From positions 42,669 to 106,668 of the forward strand of contig MU119394.1 in NCBI GenBank assembly GCA_014904845.1: 64,000 bases of DNA, given 5' to 3'. Shown here one piece after another: positions 1-10,731 of the stretch. The notes beneath the pieces were generated by a model. The model made no database searches. It worked only from the letters and a program-made list of their open reading frames with translations, and had not been told where the DNA came from. The position numbers and the translations under genes were made by a program. The stretch's first letter is position 1. Each line of letters opens with the position of its first letter. The stretch comes from Acephala macrosclerotiorum. Lineage: Eukaryota > Ascomycota > Leotiomycetes > Helotiales > Mollisiaceae.

Positions 1-504
1 CTCGGGATTTATGTTACGCAATACTCTAAACGGGACTTCACATATCAGAGCGACGCTCTGGCTGCGTTTTCTGGTATACTGCGAAGAATGGAGTATGCGA
101 ACAAAGAGACGTATCATTGGGGTCTTCCTCAAACCCGATTCGATCATGCTCTGTTTTGGCAGAACGGTCAAGAACCTCGAGAAGCTCTTTGTCGTCTCGT
201 CGCAGAAGATGGTTCGGTGTATCACGCCTCATTCCCCAGCTGGTCATGGCTGGGCTGGACAGGCTTCATCAGCGGACCCAGATACAACGAATACGTCCAC
301 TCACTCACTGTAGACGGTAAAGTCAAAAGCGAGCTTCAGTTCTACAAACTTGGTGCTGATATGAGACAAAAACACGTCTTCAGCTTCGGACCACCAAGAG
401 TAGCACGAACAGCAACGCCAAAAGCAAGATCAATAGATAGTGAGCATGAACATCCCAACTTCGTCTCTTCGTCTGCAGGGAGCGGGAGTGAGCCTGAAAA
501 TTAG
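1..504 (+). CDS. HET-domain protein, C-terminal part (5' end outside window)
   Basis: The frame is open from the first base to the stop at 502-504, so the start and the catalytic-like HET core lie upstream of the window. The visible 167 residues match the region after the HET domain in fungal heterokaryon-incompatibility proteins: an early segment of the type 'YSKRDFTYQSDALAAFSGIL' followed by the strongly conserved motif FPSWSWLGW near residue 78. HET proteins trigger cell death when genetically different hyphae fuse. The last ~50 residues are polar and low in complexity. An in-frame Met at 88 is almost certainly internal, because conserved sequence continues upstream of it. The family call is firm; the specific allele class cannot be told from this part. 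Confidence 0.75.
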   Translation, partial: LGIYVTQYSKRDFTYQSDALAAFSGILRRMEYANKETYHWGLPQTRFDHALFWQNGQEPREALCRLVAEDGSVYHASFPSWSWLGWTGFISGPRYNEYVHSLTVDGKVKSELQFYKLGADMRQKHVFSFGPPRVARTATPKARSIDSEHEHPNFVSSSAGSGSEPEN

Positions 505-882
505 CGATCAGCCCCTGGAGATGCCTCGCTTAGCGCATGTAACCCCTAAACGCTAGGTATGAGTACAGACGAAGACCTCGAACCCAAACCAACACGTTTC
601 ATCACTACCAACAGCGCAGGGCTGATCACCTGAAACTGTTGCTGATCGTAAGGTCTGCACCAATGGAAGTCCATTTTTCGGCAGTTTCAAGGCATCAGTG
701 GAAGGCAACCTCTGTTGCATGCAGTCAGGCGGCAAAGCAAACTCAGCCACACAAAACTAGCTGATCGTGGCACTGCCCCTCAGCTAGACTCTTAACAAAT
801 ATCACAGCGCCCCAGGTTATTCTTTGGTTCACGAAGCAAGATCTCGACGTCTCGAATTAATAGTACCAAACACAATTAGACA
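505..882. other. Intergenic, nothing recognised
   Basis: This spacer separates two genes on the same strand. No coding segment longer than a chance ORF is seen. The last ~100 bases presumably hold the promoter and 5' leader of the WW-domain gene. Confidence 0.5.
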
Positions 883-1987
883 ATGACTTCTTTCTCAGGC
901 CCTCCAGGACCTTCAGGCGGGCCCCCATCATTCCCGCCTAGCAGTTCTCCCCCACCCGTTCCCGAGGGGTGGAGAGCTGAGTGGAGTGCTGAGTATAAAG
1001 CTTGGTATGTTCAGCTCATGATATCCAATTCTGGGACATTTAAAAGTGCTTCAATCTAACAATCCCAGGTACTACGTCAATACAGCTACAGGCTCTTCCA
1101 CATGGAGCAACCCTCTGAACAATGCCCCTCTCCCGCCCTCCGGTCCACCACCATATGCCAGCGCCTCGTACCCTCCTCAGCCTGACCTCTACGATGACGA
1201 CGAAAAGTCCTCTGGCACCCGCGGACTTTCACCAAAACTGTTCGGCGCCGCTGCCGCTCCTCTCCTCGGGCGCGTATTCGGCAGCCATGGCCACCACACT
1301 CCTCCCGTTCCTGAGCACTCCCGCCCTACAAGCTCTATGGGTGGGACCCAGCTCTATATTCACGCAGCTTGTTTTTGCGATGCGGATGTTACGCAAAAGA
1401 TCCGAGGCATGGTAAGTACTTTTTGAGTTTTGGATTTCCCAGCATTCCTGGGACATTCTCCTCGAGATAAGAGCAATGCTAACCTCAATTCCCAGGTAAC
1501 CCCACAACAAACACTCTCAATCCGCTGCGATTCCCTCACTTTCCACTTCGGCGATCCATGGCCTAACCACCGCAAGCAATTCTCCGTCCTCTATTCATAC
1601 GGCCAACAACCATGGCAGCTCGTAACCACCGTCGAAGGACCCGACACCATCAACCTCCACCCTATTCACCCCGTCGACAACGCCCGAGCCTCTTTCGTAC
1701 AAGCGCCAAACAATAGAATCGTTGCTCTTGTCTGGGGAACGAAGAACGCACTTGCTGAGCATCCGGAGAATACCACTGGAAGGAGTGTGGGTATGAAGAT
1801 GATGGAGATTGAGAGGGAGGGGAGATTTGAAGCTAGTAATGCGTGGATGGGGTTCGATGGGCTGCCAAATATGGAGAAGATGGCGGTGGTGTATTATCGG
1901 AATCAGGATGGGAGTGTTGGGGTCTTGACGGCAAGGGAAGGGGAGACTTTGAGGCTGCCATGGAATGCTTTTGCTGGTGCGATCTAG
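883..1987 (+). CDS. WW-domain protein, three exons
   Basis: Predicted join 883-1004, 1069-1411, 1496-1987 (318 aa). Both introns have good signals: GTATGT...CTAAC...CAG (64 bp) and GTAAGT...CTAAC...CAG (84 bp). The first interrupts the WW domain. Spliced residues ~27-60 read VPEGWRAEW...YYVN..TGSSTW..P, giving both signature Trp residues, the Tyr-Tyr-Val strand and the closing Pro. WW domains bind Pro-rich ligands. The N-terminus and residues 60-140 are rich in Pro, Ser and Gly. The C-terminal ~165 residues form an apparently folded region that I cannot assign to a named family. Start chosen at the first ATG, because all codons from it lead in frame into the WW domain. A role in signalling or trafficking is inference only. 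Confidence 0.8.
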
Positions 1988-2033
1988 GTAGGACTCGCTC
2001 GAGACTGGATTTCTTCGATTTACGTTCGAGAGA

Positions 2034-3106
2034 ATGTCCCTGTACTTCAAAGTCTTTCAAAAAGTGGGAAACAGAGTTGGCATCGATCCCGTTGAAGTAC
2101 GCCAGCTTGTGTTCCGGTCAGCGCCTGCACCAAAACCCAATTTATTGGACTCCCTCGAGTCGAGACTGTGTCACACTTCTGGGCCTTGATTCATATCCTT
2201 GCATGCTTCCAATGTATTGTCCTCTTCTACCTCATGAGCTAGAAGAGGAATTCGCCTTCAAGAACTCGAGAAGCGTTTAGTGACCCGGCCCGTTCCTTCT
2301 TGGTGTCAAAGCCAAACCCTCCTTCTCCAATGCCTGGTAACCTACCTCGCCTTTTGAGACTAGATATTGGAAGTATAAGGAGTTCGTATGATCCTCCGTG
2401 TCATTCTCCATGTTCTCGCAAACCCAAAATACGACAAGCATCTCATATCGAACACAATGTCGATCCCCGTTTCTCGAACTCATCTACCCCGCCTGTTAAG
2501 AGCGCAGGTAAGCGCCAGACCGGATGTCCGTCATGACCGTAGCCACCTTCATACTCGGAATATATGCAAATTCGCGTGTGCAAGACCAAACAGAGAAGTG
2601 CCAGCAAGGCAATGTACTGTACGTCATACGCCAGATTTCTCCAATCCAGACAGAAACCGAAATCAATTCGCAATGTTTCCGGCTAAGTCGAAAATCCAAA
2701 AGTCGCGGAATCTGCAAGGCGGTCAAACCCCATCAAGGAGCACAGGAAGAGTTACAGACCAACTTCGAACCAGGAAAGAGCGGACAAGAGGAAGGGATCC
2801 GAGCCCAAGCCCTCTTTTATCAAAAGCAAGTTTCAAGAGCTCTTTCCTAGAGGGCGCCCAAGCCAGCAAGTTGGGAAGCAGACCTGCTGCTGCACGAGAG
2901 GAAAGAAGGAAGCGGGATTTAATCATGCAAGTTTGGCAGAACTCACGGACAGCATTTATGAGATTGTACTGAATGGGAGAGCTCAGACACAAAAGAAGAA
3001 AGATGAAATACAGGAAGAAAGGACGAGAGGTATAGAAGAAGAGGTGCACGGTCATTGGAAGCCTGAAGATTCTTCGGATATTGATTCGGCGCTCAATGAT
3101 GATTGA
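2034..3106 (+). CDS. Hypothetical protein, tentative multi-exon gene
   Basis: I do not recognise this protein. Three coding-like stretches lie in a row. The first begins at ATG 2034 (MSLYFKVFQKVGNRVGIDPV...). The second is roughly 2243-2507 (…SRTREAFSDPARSFLV…). The third is 2688-3106, ending at stop 3104-3106, with an acidic/polar tail. The best join is GTAAGC at 2508 to TAAG at 2687, which keeps phase and removes an in-frame stop. The join between the first two stretches is uncertain. Residue composition (KPSFIKSKFQELFPRG, then a charged helix-like region and a D/S-rich end) looks like a real fungal protein rather than random sequence. It could equally be a decaying gene. Confidence 0.35.
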
Positions 3107-4269
3107 GAATGACGGCTCTCTCATTCCCTCGTCTTCCCGATTCCCTCCTTTCATTGTAAGGGGTGTGTATTGACTTTTCAATTGAATTCGAGACTCTCCT
3201 TTCGTTATTTTGATTGAATGTGAGATGTACGTGAGTGATGATTCCTCAGGTTCTCGAGGCAAAGGGTTACCAATCCGTCCCTTCCCCAATGGGCACCAAA
3301 GTCGCGGCAGCCAAACCCGATTCAAAGACCGGCACACGACCACTTCGTAATTCGCACCGTCATTTTCACATTCAGATGTCGACATGCCTCACTTCTCACG
3401 TTGCAGAATCGTCGACTCTTGAGACAAAACAAGCCAGTTTCTTACCAAATATCAAACTGATGGCGAAGGCATTTCACTGGGTTCCGACGAAATAAGGCCC
3501 TGGGGAATTGAGGAGAGGAAGAAGACCCCCCTATCTTAATTCAGACGATGAGGATTGTGTTCGTAAAATTGCAAAGTGTATGATTGGCACATGCTATTTT
3601 GGGCCTTCTGAAAGCGAGGCGTATTGGAAGATTATGGCATTAGGGACCGTAGAATGCAATATCCGGGGTTTGGATGTAGAATCAGGGCTCTAAACCCAGC
3701 AAGAACAAGAAACTAGAGCTTTGAGCCGTGTAATAAAACCATTGCTTTTAAATCTGCTAGCCCTCTATGTGAGAGTCTTCAACTACCTACGTGCCCACCA
3801 CGAAATGTGCCGTCGCTCCTCCGAAATTATTCTCAAGGTATCAACCACTGGACTTTCCTTAACTCACGAGTCCATTAGACCAAAGCACCTCTCCCATCCA
3901 CTCAAGGTATTACAGCCCTCTGCTCGTGATTTACTCTACCTTCCGGTAACAACCTCTTGCCCTTCCCGCTCACTTTCACTCCCAACCTCCCAATGTTATG
4001 TCTTGCCTTCGATCACGTGCCAAACCCTCCTTTGGATTTCAATCAGCCAGACCATCCTCAAGCTAGCCAACTTCATGTAACCAGAAAGAGAAGCTCTAGA
4101 AATCGAGCCTCGAAAAGAGAGATTGCTAACAGATTTAAATGCTTTTTTCTCTTCTAACCAGACACTCGCTCTCTTGCAGCCCCCTCGCATAATCCTCCCT
4201 GAAAAGACTGGAAACTACATTAATTCACAAAAAAATATTGAAAGGGAGGGGGCGTGGTCCAGGTGTGAG
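3107..4269. other. Gene-free stretch
   Basis: Only short ORFs occur here, including one of 61 codons at 3508-3693 with no recognisable motif. I see no repeat structure and no RNA gene. Confidence 0.4.
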
Positions 4270-7200
4270 TGAATCAACATTCAGTATCAGACCAAAAAAT
4301 GTTAAAGGAGGACCTGCGCCTGAACACACAAACCACCAAGTTCAGCACGCGCAGAGTTGACGCTGTAAACTCTTTGTCCGACTTCAAAGCTGTGGTCGCG
4401 TTGACATCGGAGAGTTCAGGTGCGACGGTATCAGCTGGAAGATCGGTGGTTGCGAAGTGGTGGAGTGGCATTCTGGGATTTTTTCTGAATAAATGACTAT
4501 TGGATGCGAAAGGGAAAGGAACAGGTTGAACTTACAAAGCGTATTGCTCACGGCCGTCCTCGGCAGCAGCATAGTCCTAAAGCTTCTTGCTCCATACCGA
4601 GTACTCGACTTCCGGAACTTCACACCCATACGTCTCTAATGTAGCAAGGTACTGGCTGCAGGTCAGTCTTGGGTGTGAAGTAGTTTGTGCTACACCAAGA
4701 GGTATTTTCGGTGGTGATAGTGCAGCGGCAATCACGATTCTCGCAACATGGCTGCCGGGCACCATGTTTACTGTATTCGAGATCTTGGGTCGGCATCCAA
4801 GCTGGATGCAGCCCTTTGCCATTCGAATCAGGAAGTCGTCGGTGTTCGTGACGCCAGAGGTCTTGTCTCCTGTGATGTATCCAGGACGGATGATCGTGCC
4901 TCTCAAGCCACGAGCACCTGCTACACGGACGAGCTATTCGGCTACCCATTTGCTTTGCCCGTAACCGGTGCCAAGGCCTGTAGTACTACCTGATAAGTCG
5001 TCTTCTTCCAAGAGAATAGGCTGCTCGTTTCCCCCCCAAATAGGGCCCCACGGCTTGTTTAAATCCTTGCATCAATTAAAACCCGCGAGTAATTTTACCA
5101 AAAATCTCGGTTTCCGATTATTTAAGCCTAGGCCTTTTCGCACTTCTTTACTGAAGCTTATACTACTCAAGCTTCCTCCCGCCGCACCTCCTCGTGGGGC
5201 CACATGGGAAAAAACGAGCAGCCTACAAGAGAACATGGCCAGCTTGTGATTGCTTGACGAAATGTTGGGTGTCGAGTACTGAAGTTAATGAAACGAAAGA
5301 GATTTGCTTAGGAGCTCCAGTCGCGCAGAGAGAGAGAGGATATCGAGTGTGCCTTGCACATTTGCGGGCCTTAGGTTACTATATAGGTAAACCCAATGCA
5401 CCTGTGCTCCATTATGGACGATTACATTGACTTCCTTGGCTAGCGTATCCCATACATCTTGTGCCATGCCTAGTCGTGGCTCACCTAGATTGCCGACCAC
5501 GAAGCTTAAGCGGGACGTCCAGGAAGGATCCCATACACCATATGCTTGGCAAGTTTAGGTAACACGGTCCAAGGCAGCTGCGAGATCGAGAGCTTGTACA
5601 TGTGCGATGGCTTCGTTAATTGGGGGATTGGAACGTGTGAGGAGGTCGCGGAGGAGGCAGGCACTCAAGAAGCCAGTGGCGCCAGTGAGGAAAACAGTGA
5701 ATAGCGTTGAACGGGTGATTTTGGCGTCGACGGAAGGGAAGGATGCGGGTAGTGTCTTGAGTAGAGTTCTGGTGTCTGCGGCATAATCTTTGACGGAGTC
5801 CACTTGCCCATTGGCGTCGCCATTCGTTGGAGATAGGCGTCACTCAATCTGGCCTGCGAAGCCTTTGAGGGCTGGGTTCTGGAAGATGACGCTCATGTTG
5901 ATTTTGAGATCTGTCCATTTCTTGTTGACCTTGAACAGCATTTGTTATGCTAATATTGAGTATCCACCAATATCGAAAAAGGAATCGTCGAAGCTAATTG
6001 TTCGCTCGTCAATTGTAAGAATAAGCGATCCCCAAATTGCTACAACTTCTTTCTCAGTTGCTGAAAGTTCAACAAAGCTCCCTTCGGTCTGGCAGCAGCA
6101 AGTTAGGCTGCATCTGGGAATGGGAGAGTTGGCTTGTCCTTCTTTCCATTTGGGTTCAAGGGAAACATCTCCAACGGAATGATGACGTCTGGAATCGCAT
6201 ATGATGGGAGCTTCTCCTTCAGATACTGCTTAACATCGTCGCCCAAAGGCCGGAACCTGCATAATCTGCCTTGGATGCCCTCATCGGAAGTATCATCTTG
6301 CAATCCCTTCTGTTCAAGCCATTTTGACCACTTCTGCATATCTGGGACGATATAGCTGACAAGTGTGGGCTCTTCATCCTTTTTGCTTCGCACCAAAGTA
6401 ACATTGTCCAGAACCATAATGTGTTCTGAGAGATACTTGTCAATTTTGCCGAGCTCTATCCCGAACCCACGAATCTTGACTTGATCATCTGCACGACTAA
6501 CACACTCAACATGGCCACTTGGCATGTATCGTCCAAGATCACCTGAGCGATGCATGCGACCCCGTGGGCCGAAATAGTATTCTCGCCATGGTTCTTCTGC
6601 CGTCGACTTCGCGATTTTTTTGTCCTCTTCTACCTACTTGACATCGTCAACAAACCAGTTGTGGATGAATTTCGTCTTAGTGAGCTCATCACTTCCAAGG
6701 TACCCTTCTGCCAATCCAGCAGCGCGAACATAAATTTCTCCAATCTCGCCAAGACCACAGATGCGATTGCGGTTTTCTCGGTCAACGATGGGCATTTACA
6801 TATCCTTCATGCCTTTCCTAGCAGGAATGACATTGCTCATATTTGCCAAGTATTCCGGATCCGATGCGCGGCCTGGGATCTCGGAGTAGCTGACTGCGGC
6901 TGAATCTCGGTGGAACCATACATGTTGATGATGAAGCAGTTCTCTGCAAGTCTTTGCATGGAAACACAGTCTCTCTTGATCAGGATATCTCCAACGTAAA
7001 ATGCGTGATGCAAAGTGGGAAACTCCGCACTGGTTCCGCCGACTAGGATTTGACCCATGGCTGGGGTGAGATGAGTTACTGTAGCACCATGGTCTCGCAT
7101 TCACTCAGCCAACTTTTCACGCTGAATGTCATCCTTGGTAAGAACCAAAAGCTGGGCTCCCAAGAAGAGAGGTGTAAGATATCTCATTGAATTGGGGGTG

Positions 7201-7700
7201 TCATGCGCGATCCTACTCAATATTGTGAACTTGTCATTCTTTGTGAGACGGAATCGCTCAGCCATCCAGTCGAAGTAATACGCGAGAGAATAATGTCTTC
7301 CTCTGATGCCCTTAGGTCGACCCTCGGATCCTGAAGTAAAAGACAGAGTAGGTGTCGAATCTGGTCCCTCGCTCTTCAGCGAGACTTGCTCTGCCAAGAC
7401 GTCTTTGCCGTTGATGTTTCCCCCAACAAGAGTACCATCATCTCCGAGTTCCAATCCTGGCACCTCGGTCCGAAGATGCAGGTGTGTGTGTGGAGAAGTT
7501 GCTCAGCGAGCGGAATCTGGTGGTAAATTTGTCAATTGCCTCTTGGGATGAAATATGGACAAGAAAGACCGAGCTTCCAGAGAATTGAGACTGGAATTGC
7601 AGTCCAAGATTCTTGAAGAGTGACTCGCGTGAGATTGACTTATTTTCCAGGAAATTCTCAATCTGGCACGAGCAATTGGGTTGTAGAAAACAGATGCCAA
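4270..7700 (-). pseudogene. Decayed alpha-aminoadipate reductase (LYS2-type) gene
   Basis: Fragments run in the order of an aminoadipate reductase, which reduces alpha-aminoadipate to its semialdehyde in fungal lysine synthesis. The adenylation core lies at 7101-7463 ([14 protein letters not shown]-loop-like), then 6837-7100 (GATVTHLTPAMGQI) and 6103-6555 (RADDQVKIRGF). The carrier domain is near 5950-6010, where the motif reads DIGGYS instead of the usual GGHS. The reductase domain covers 5555-5803 (TVFLTGATGFL), 5285-5500 (VHNGAQVHWVY) and 4577-4975 (GTGYGQSKW, RGTIIRPGY). The tail is at 4274-4471, after an intron with intact signals. Disablements include stops in conserved sequence at 4934-4936 and 5945-5947, TGA in place of the Trp of AEWM at about 7101, a TAG near 6632, several frameshifts and a MITE at 5017-5225. 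A functional LYS2 is presumably elsewhere. The 5' end above ~7470 is unclear. Confidence 0.85.
5017..5225. mobile_element. hAT-type MITE, 209 bp, inside the LYS2-type pseudogene
   Basis: The ends are inverted repeats: TAGGCTGCTCGTTT on the left and AAACGAGCAGCCTA on the right. A further imperfect inverted match (GGGCCCCAC / GTGGGGCC) extends the arms to about 30 bp. The element is flanked by an exact 8-bp direct repeat CAAGAGAA at 5009-5016 and 5226-5233. An 8-bp target duplication is the hallmark of hAT transposases. Ignoring the element plus one copy of the duplication leaves the surrounding reductase reading frame continuous. It has no coding capacity, so it must have been mobilised in trans. 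Confidence 0.88.
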
Positions 7701-8241
7701 CTTATGTTACTCATAGAACCAAAAACAAGCAAAATAAATTTTGAGTCGTGGTAATGCAAAAGTAAATCTTATTATGCGGAGTCACCTTCGGTCACTCATG
7801 TAAAAACTTGGGGGTCTGGAAAATCTTGAGGTCTGTGTGCTGTCATTGGATGTGCAGCTAAGCATTCTGTGCCTGGCCAAATGAGGATTAGTTCAAAAGG
7901 GTGCTGGAGAGACGGAAATAGACATGGAGTGAGAGAAGGCTGAAAAGGGAGTTGTGAATTGTGTCAAAAGATTACACCAAATATTTCTGCGCCTTCTCCT
8001 TCCCTGTCATACCATTCCACGCTTCATCTACATCTTGTATATCCTGCGTTTAATTCTTCTGATTTTTGTTATTTACCTAACTCGAGATACGCCTTGAGAG
8101 ACACGTTGCGGCACGTTAGTTCACGAGAAGGAGAAATACCAACAGAGAGCTATCCCAGCTCTTGTAGACTCGACATCCCGATGCGATCTTAACTGATACC
8201 TATCTTGTGGTCGACAATCGCATATATCCACTTTCTTCACG
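7701..8241. other. Intergenic region and leader of the membrane-protein gene
   Basis: No gene is seen. The last ~150 bases before 8242 are likely the promoter and 5' leader of the downstream gene. The boundary with the pseudogene to the left is approximate. Confidence 0.4.
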
Positions 8242-10098
8242 ATGCCTGTCCAACGCAGTCTTTTCGGTCGGCCTGTGCCAGCAGTGTCTCCACGGCGGAT
8301 GGCAGTTCTGCTAGGCTCAATAGCAGTATTTGCAATCTTTACACTTGTATTCACACTTCCAAATTCGATACCCGATGGCCCTTCGCTAGGCAGATTCACA
8401 GACCACAAGATTGCGTTGCCCAAGATCCCGAAACAATTCTCACCAAGCATCCTCAACCCCTTCCGACAAGCAGCACATCCTCCACCAGTCCAGAAGAATA
8501 GCACAAATGGAGAGGTATCATGGCATGCGAATTGGAATTGGTTAAGCCCCTTCTCTTCATCGGTTACGCTGGACGAGAATCGATCACTACTGCCGCCTCT
8601 CGAGGAGCGTCCTCCCATTTATACCTACTACGACCATACTTTGGAGAAAGAGAGCGAGAGTAGGGATGCCGAGAACAAAATACTGGTGACATGGAGAAGA
8701 GCGTGGTGGGCTCAGGGGTTTAAGCCGATTATTCTGAGTCCGGCAGAAGCTATGAACAACCCTCTCTACGCAGAGCTTCAAATGCATGACATCGAGCCTC
8801 AACTCAGGACCGAGATACAGAGATGGCTGGCATGGGAGAATATGGGCACTGGCATGCTTTGCAGCTATCTGCTGCTCCCAATGGGCTCTTATGAAGATCC
8901 TCTTCTTACATTCCTTCGACGAGGCGACTATCGACTATTGACGAGATTCGACAAGCTAGGCAGTGGCTTATTTGCAGGACCCAAGGCAGCCATCACAGCC
9001 GCTGTGAAGCAAGCATTGGGAAACAAGGAGTTGAAGGCCGCTAAGGACTTCATCAGTGCAGTCGTACCAGAAACCTTTAAGATCGAGCCCAAACACGAAG
9101 CATTAGCATACTACGACACAGTTACGATCAAGGACAAGTTCGCTAAAATTGCAGACGATATTGTGGAGGGCGGAGCAAACGGGCTGTTGATGCTGAACCA
9201 GCTCACGGAGGCGCATCTGCATACCACATGGCAGAACCTGTTCACAAAAGGAATTGCAGTGCTGAAACCAGAGGCAGAGCATATGACAGCCATGATTGAA
9301 CCAGCATACAGACTGGCCCAGTTTCTCGCTCAATGCCCCGAGTCACCAATGCCAGCATCATGCCCTCCAAATAGACCAAGATGCAAGCCTTGCGTGGCAG
9401 CTACCCCACTGAAGCTCACCACTCCACCAGCATACCGTAACACAACCGATTTATACACCATCGGCACGGTACCACATCCATACACCAACGCCTTACTGAC
9501 CTCCTTCCGCGAGAACATCGACGTGAGATGGATCCGACGAGAGTCCGAGCGAGACCCCTGGCTCTCAACCCTCACCAAAGAACTTCTCGGCACAGGCGTA
9601 TCCGGCGCACCACGAGTAATCCAGTTCAAACAAGCAGTAGCAAGCAACTACGGCACCGCGCATTCCCTCTGGATCACACCTGAGAAAGAGATGCCTGCAG
9701 ATCTGGACTGGCACTTCGGCTTCACGATTCCCCGTAACGCTACAGATACTGGGAAATCGGAGACCCCGGTTCCAGGGCCGGAGAGGAGACCGGTTGTGAA
9801 ACCAGATCCGAAGGATGGGCCTGTACCGAATCCAGATGATGAGAAGAAGGAGAAAGCTTTGCTGAAGCGAGCTGTTGATTTTGGTGCCGCGAGGACACCA
9901 GATGAAGAGAAGCTCAGAGGAGCGATTGAGGCATGGAACCTCGCAGATACAGAAGCCTGGAGATTTGCAAGAGCTTTCTTGGCGAGAAGTAGAGTTGAGA
10001 GATTGAAGTGGGAAGAAGAGGAGAAGAAATATGCTGGTGGAGCAGGTGCTGAGAGGGGCAAAGTGACCGGCTGGGGACGATGGTTTGATGATCGGTAG
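8242..10098 (+). CDS. Predicted type II membrane protein, fungal family of unknown function
   Basis: Single-exon gene of 618 codons. Residues 1-19 are basic (MPVQRSLFGRPVPAVSPRR) and are followed by one hydrophobic segment at about 20-40, then a long soluble part. That is the topology of a Golgi/ER signal-anchor protein with a lumenal C-terminus. Residues ~120-180 (IYTYYDHTLE, then WRRAWWAQGFKPIILSPAEA) resemble the start of a Rossmann-like fold of glycosyltransferase type, but I see no clear DXD-plus-nucleotide-sugar signature. Cysteines cluster at about 363-381 (CPESPMPASC, CKPC), suggesting lumenal disulphides. The C-terminal 130 residues are charged and helical. I place it in a conserved filamentous-ascomycete family without known function; an enzyme role is inference. 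Confidence 0.75.
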   Translation: MPVQRSLFGRPVPAVSPRRMAVLLGSIAVFAIFTLVFTLPNSIPDGPSLGRFTDHKIALPKIPKQFSPSILNPFRQAAHPPPVQKNSTNGEVSWHANWNWLSPFSSSVTLDENRSLLPPLEERPPIYTYYDHTLEKESESRDAENKILVTWRRAWWAQGFKPIILSPAEAMNNPLYAELQMHDIEPQLRTEIQRWLAWENMGTGMLCSYLLLPMGSYEDPLLTFLRRGDYRLLTRFDKLGSGLFAGPKAAITAAVKQALGNKELKAAKDFISAVVPETFKIEPKHEALAYYDTVTIKDKFAKIADDIVEGGANGLLMLNQLTEAHLHTTWQNLFTKGIAVLKPEAEHMTAMIEPAYRLAQFLAQCPESPMPASCPPNRPRCKPCVAATPLKLTTPPAYRNTTDLYTIGTVPHPYTNALLTSFRENIDVRWIRRESERDPWLSTLTKELLGTGVSGAPRVIQFKQAVASNYGTAHSLWITPEKEMPADLDWHFGFTIPRNATDTGKSETPVPGPERRPVVKPDPKDGPVPNPDDEKKEKALLKRAVDFGAARTPDEEKLRGAIEAWNLADTEAWRFARAFLARSRVERLKWEEEEKKYAGGAGAERGKVTGWGRWFDDR

Positions 10099-10731
10099 TA
10101 CTTGAGCAAGTGAGCGAGCGATTTATTTTCAACTGCTGTTCCCATCTGGCATGACTTGGTAGATATGGCTTGGAGTTTTGGGTTGGGAATTGAACATATT
10201 CAATTGTTGTAACTGTAATGAACAGGCTGTACCATAGAATCAAAAGCTTGAAGACGATACCATTGTTTTCTTTCAAGGCCATGCCTTAATAGTTGTTCCT
10301 TGATAACAACTTTGTAGCGCTTGCATTTTCCCATTGTCCTGAGGACATTGCCAACTCTGATTCAAGTCCCTCAAATGTAAGTATTGCTTATATCAGAGAG
10401 TTTTCACAATCACACCTCGTTTGCCATTCATAGAAAAACAGACATTCCAAAATCACGCAATTGTATTCTCCAAAAGCAACAATGTATCTCATAAAGTTCC
10501 TGGATGTTGAAATCCTCCACAATTTTTATAATATCCCAGCAAACGAAAGAAATTATCCTAGGCCCCAAAATCTATCCTCAAGATGCAACTTTATACTTCT
10601 CAATTTTCCCATCATTCCAATGTCTGCAAACCGCCTGACAAACAAGTCTTTCAGCCAGTCTTTCTAGATGTTGAATCTAGGCGAAAGAATGGAAAAAGAA
10701 AGAACAAAGGAGATCCAACCCGTTCTCGTGT
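10099..10731. other. Convergent 3' flanks
   Basis: This lies between the ends of a plus-strand and a minus-strand gene, so it holds their 3' UTRs. No additional coding segment is supported. Confidence 0.45.

Noticed and set aside
2723..3385. 220-codon minus-strand ORF
   Set aside because: It overlaps the better-supported plus-strand coding stretch, has low-complexity hydrophobic runs from pyrimidine-rich antisense, and shows no motif.
5017..5225. Reading the MITE as a TA-duplicating mariner-type element
   Set aside because: TA is present on both sides, but an exact 8-bp duplication lies immediately outside it, which fits hAT better and keeps the host frame.
4270..7700. An intact multi-intron aminoadipate reductase gene
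   Set aside because: Stops fall inside conserved motifs (carrier site, GTGYGQSKW region, AEWM), where no intron signals exist.
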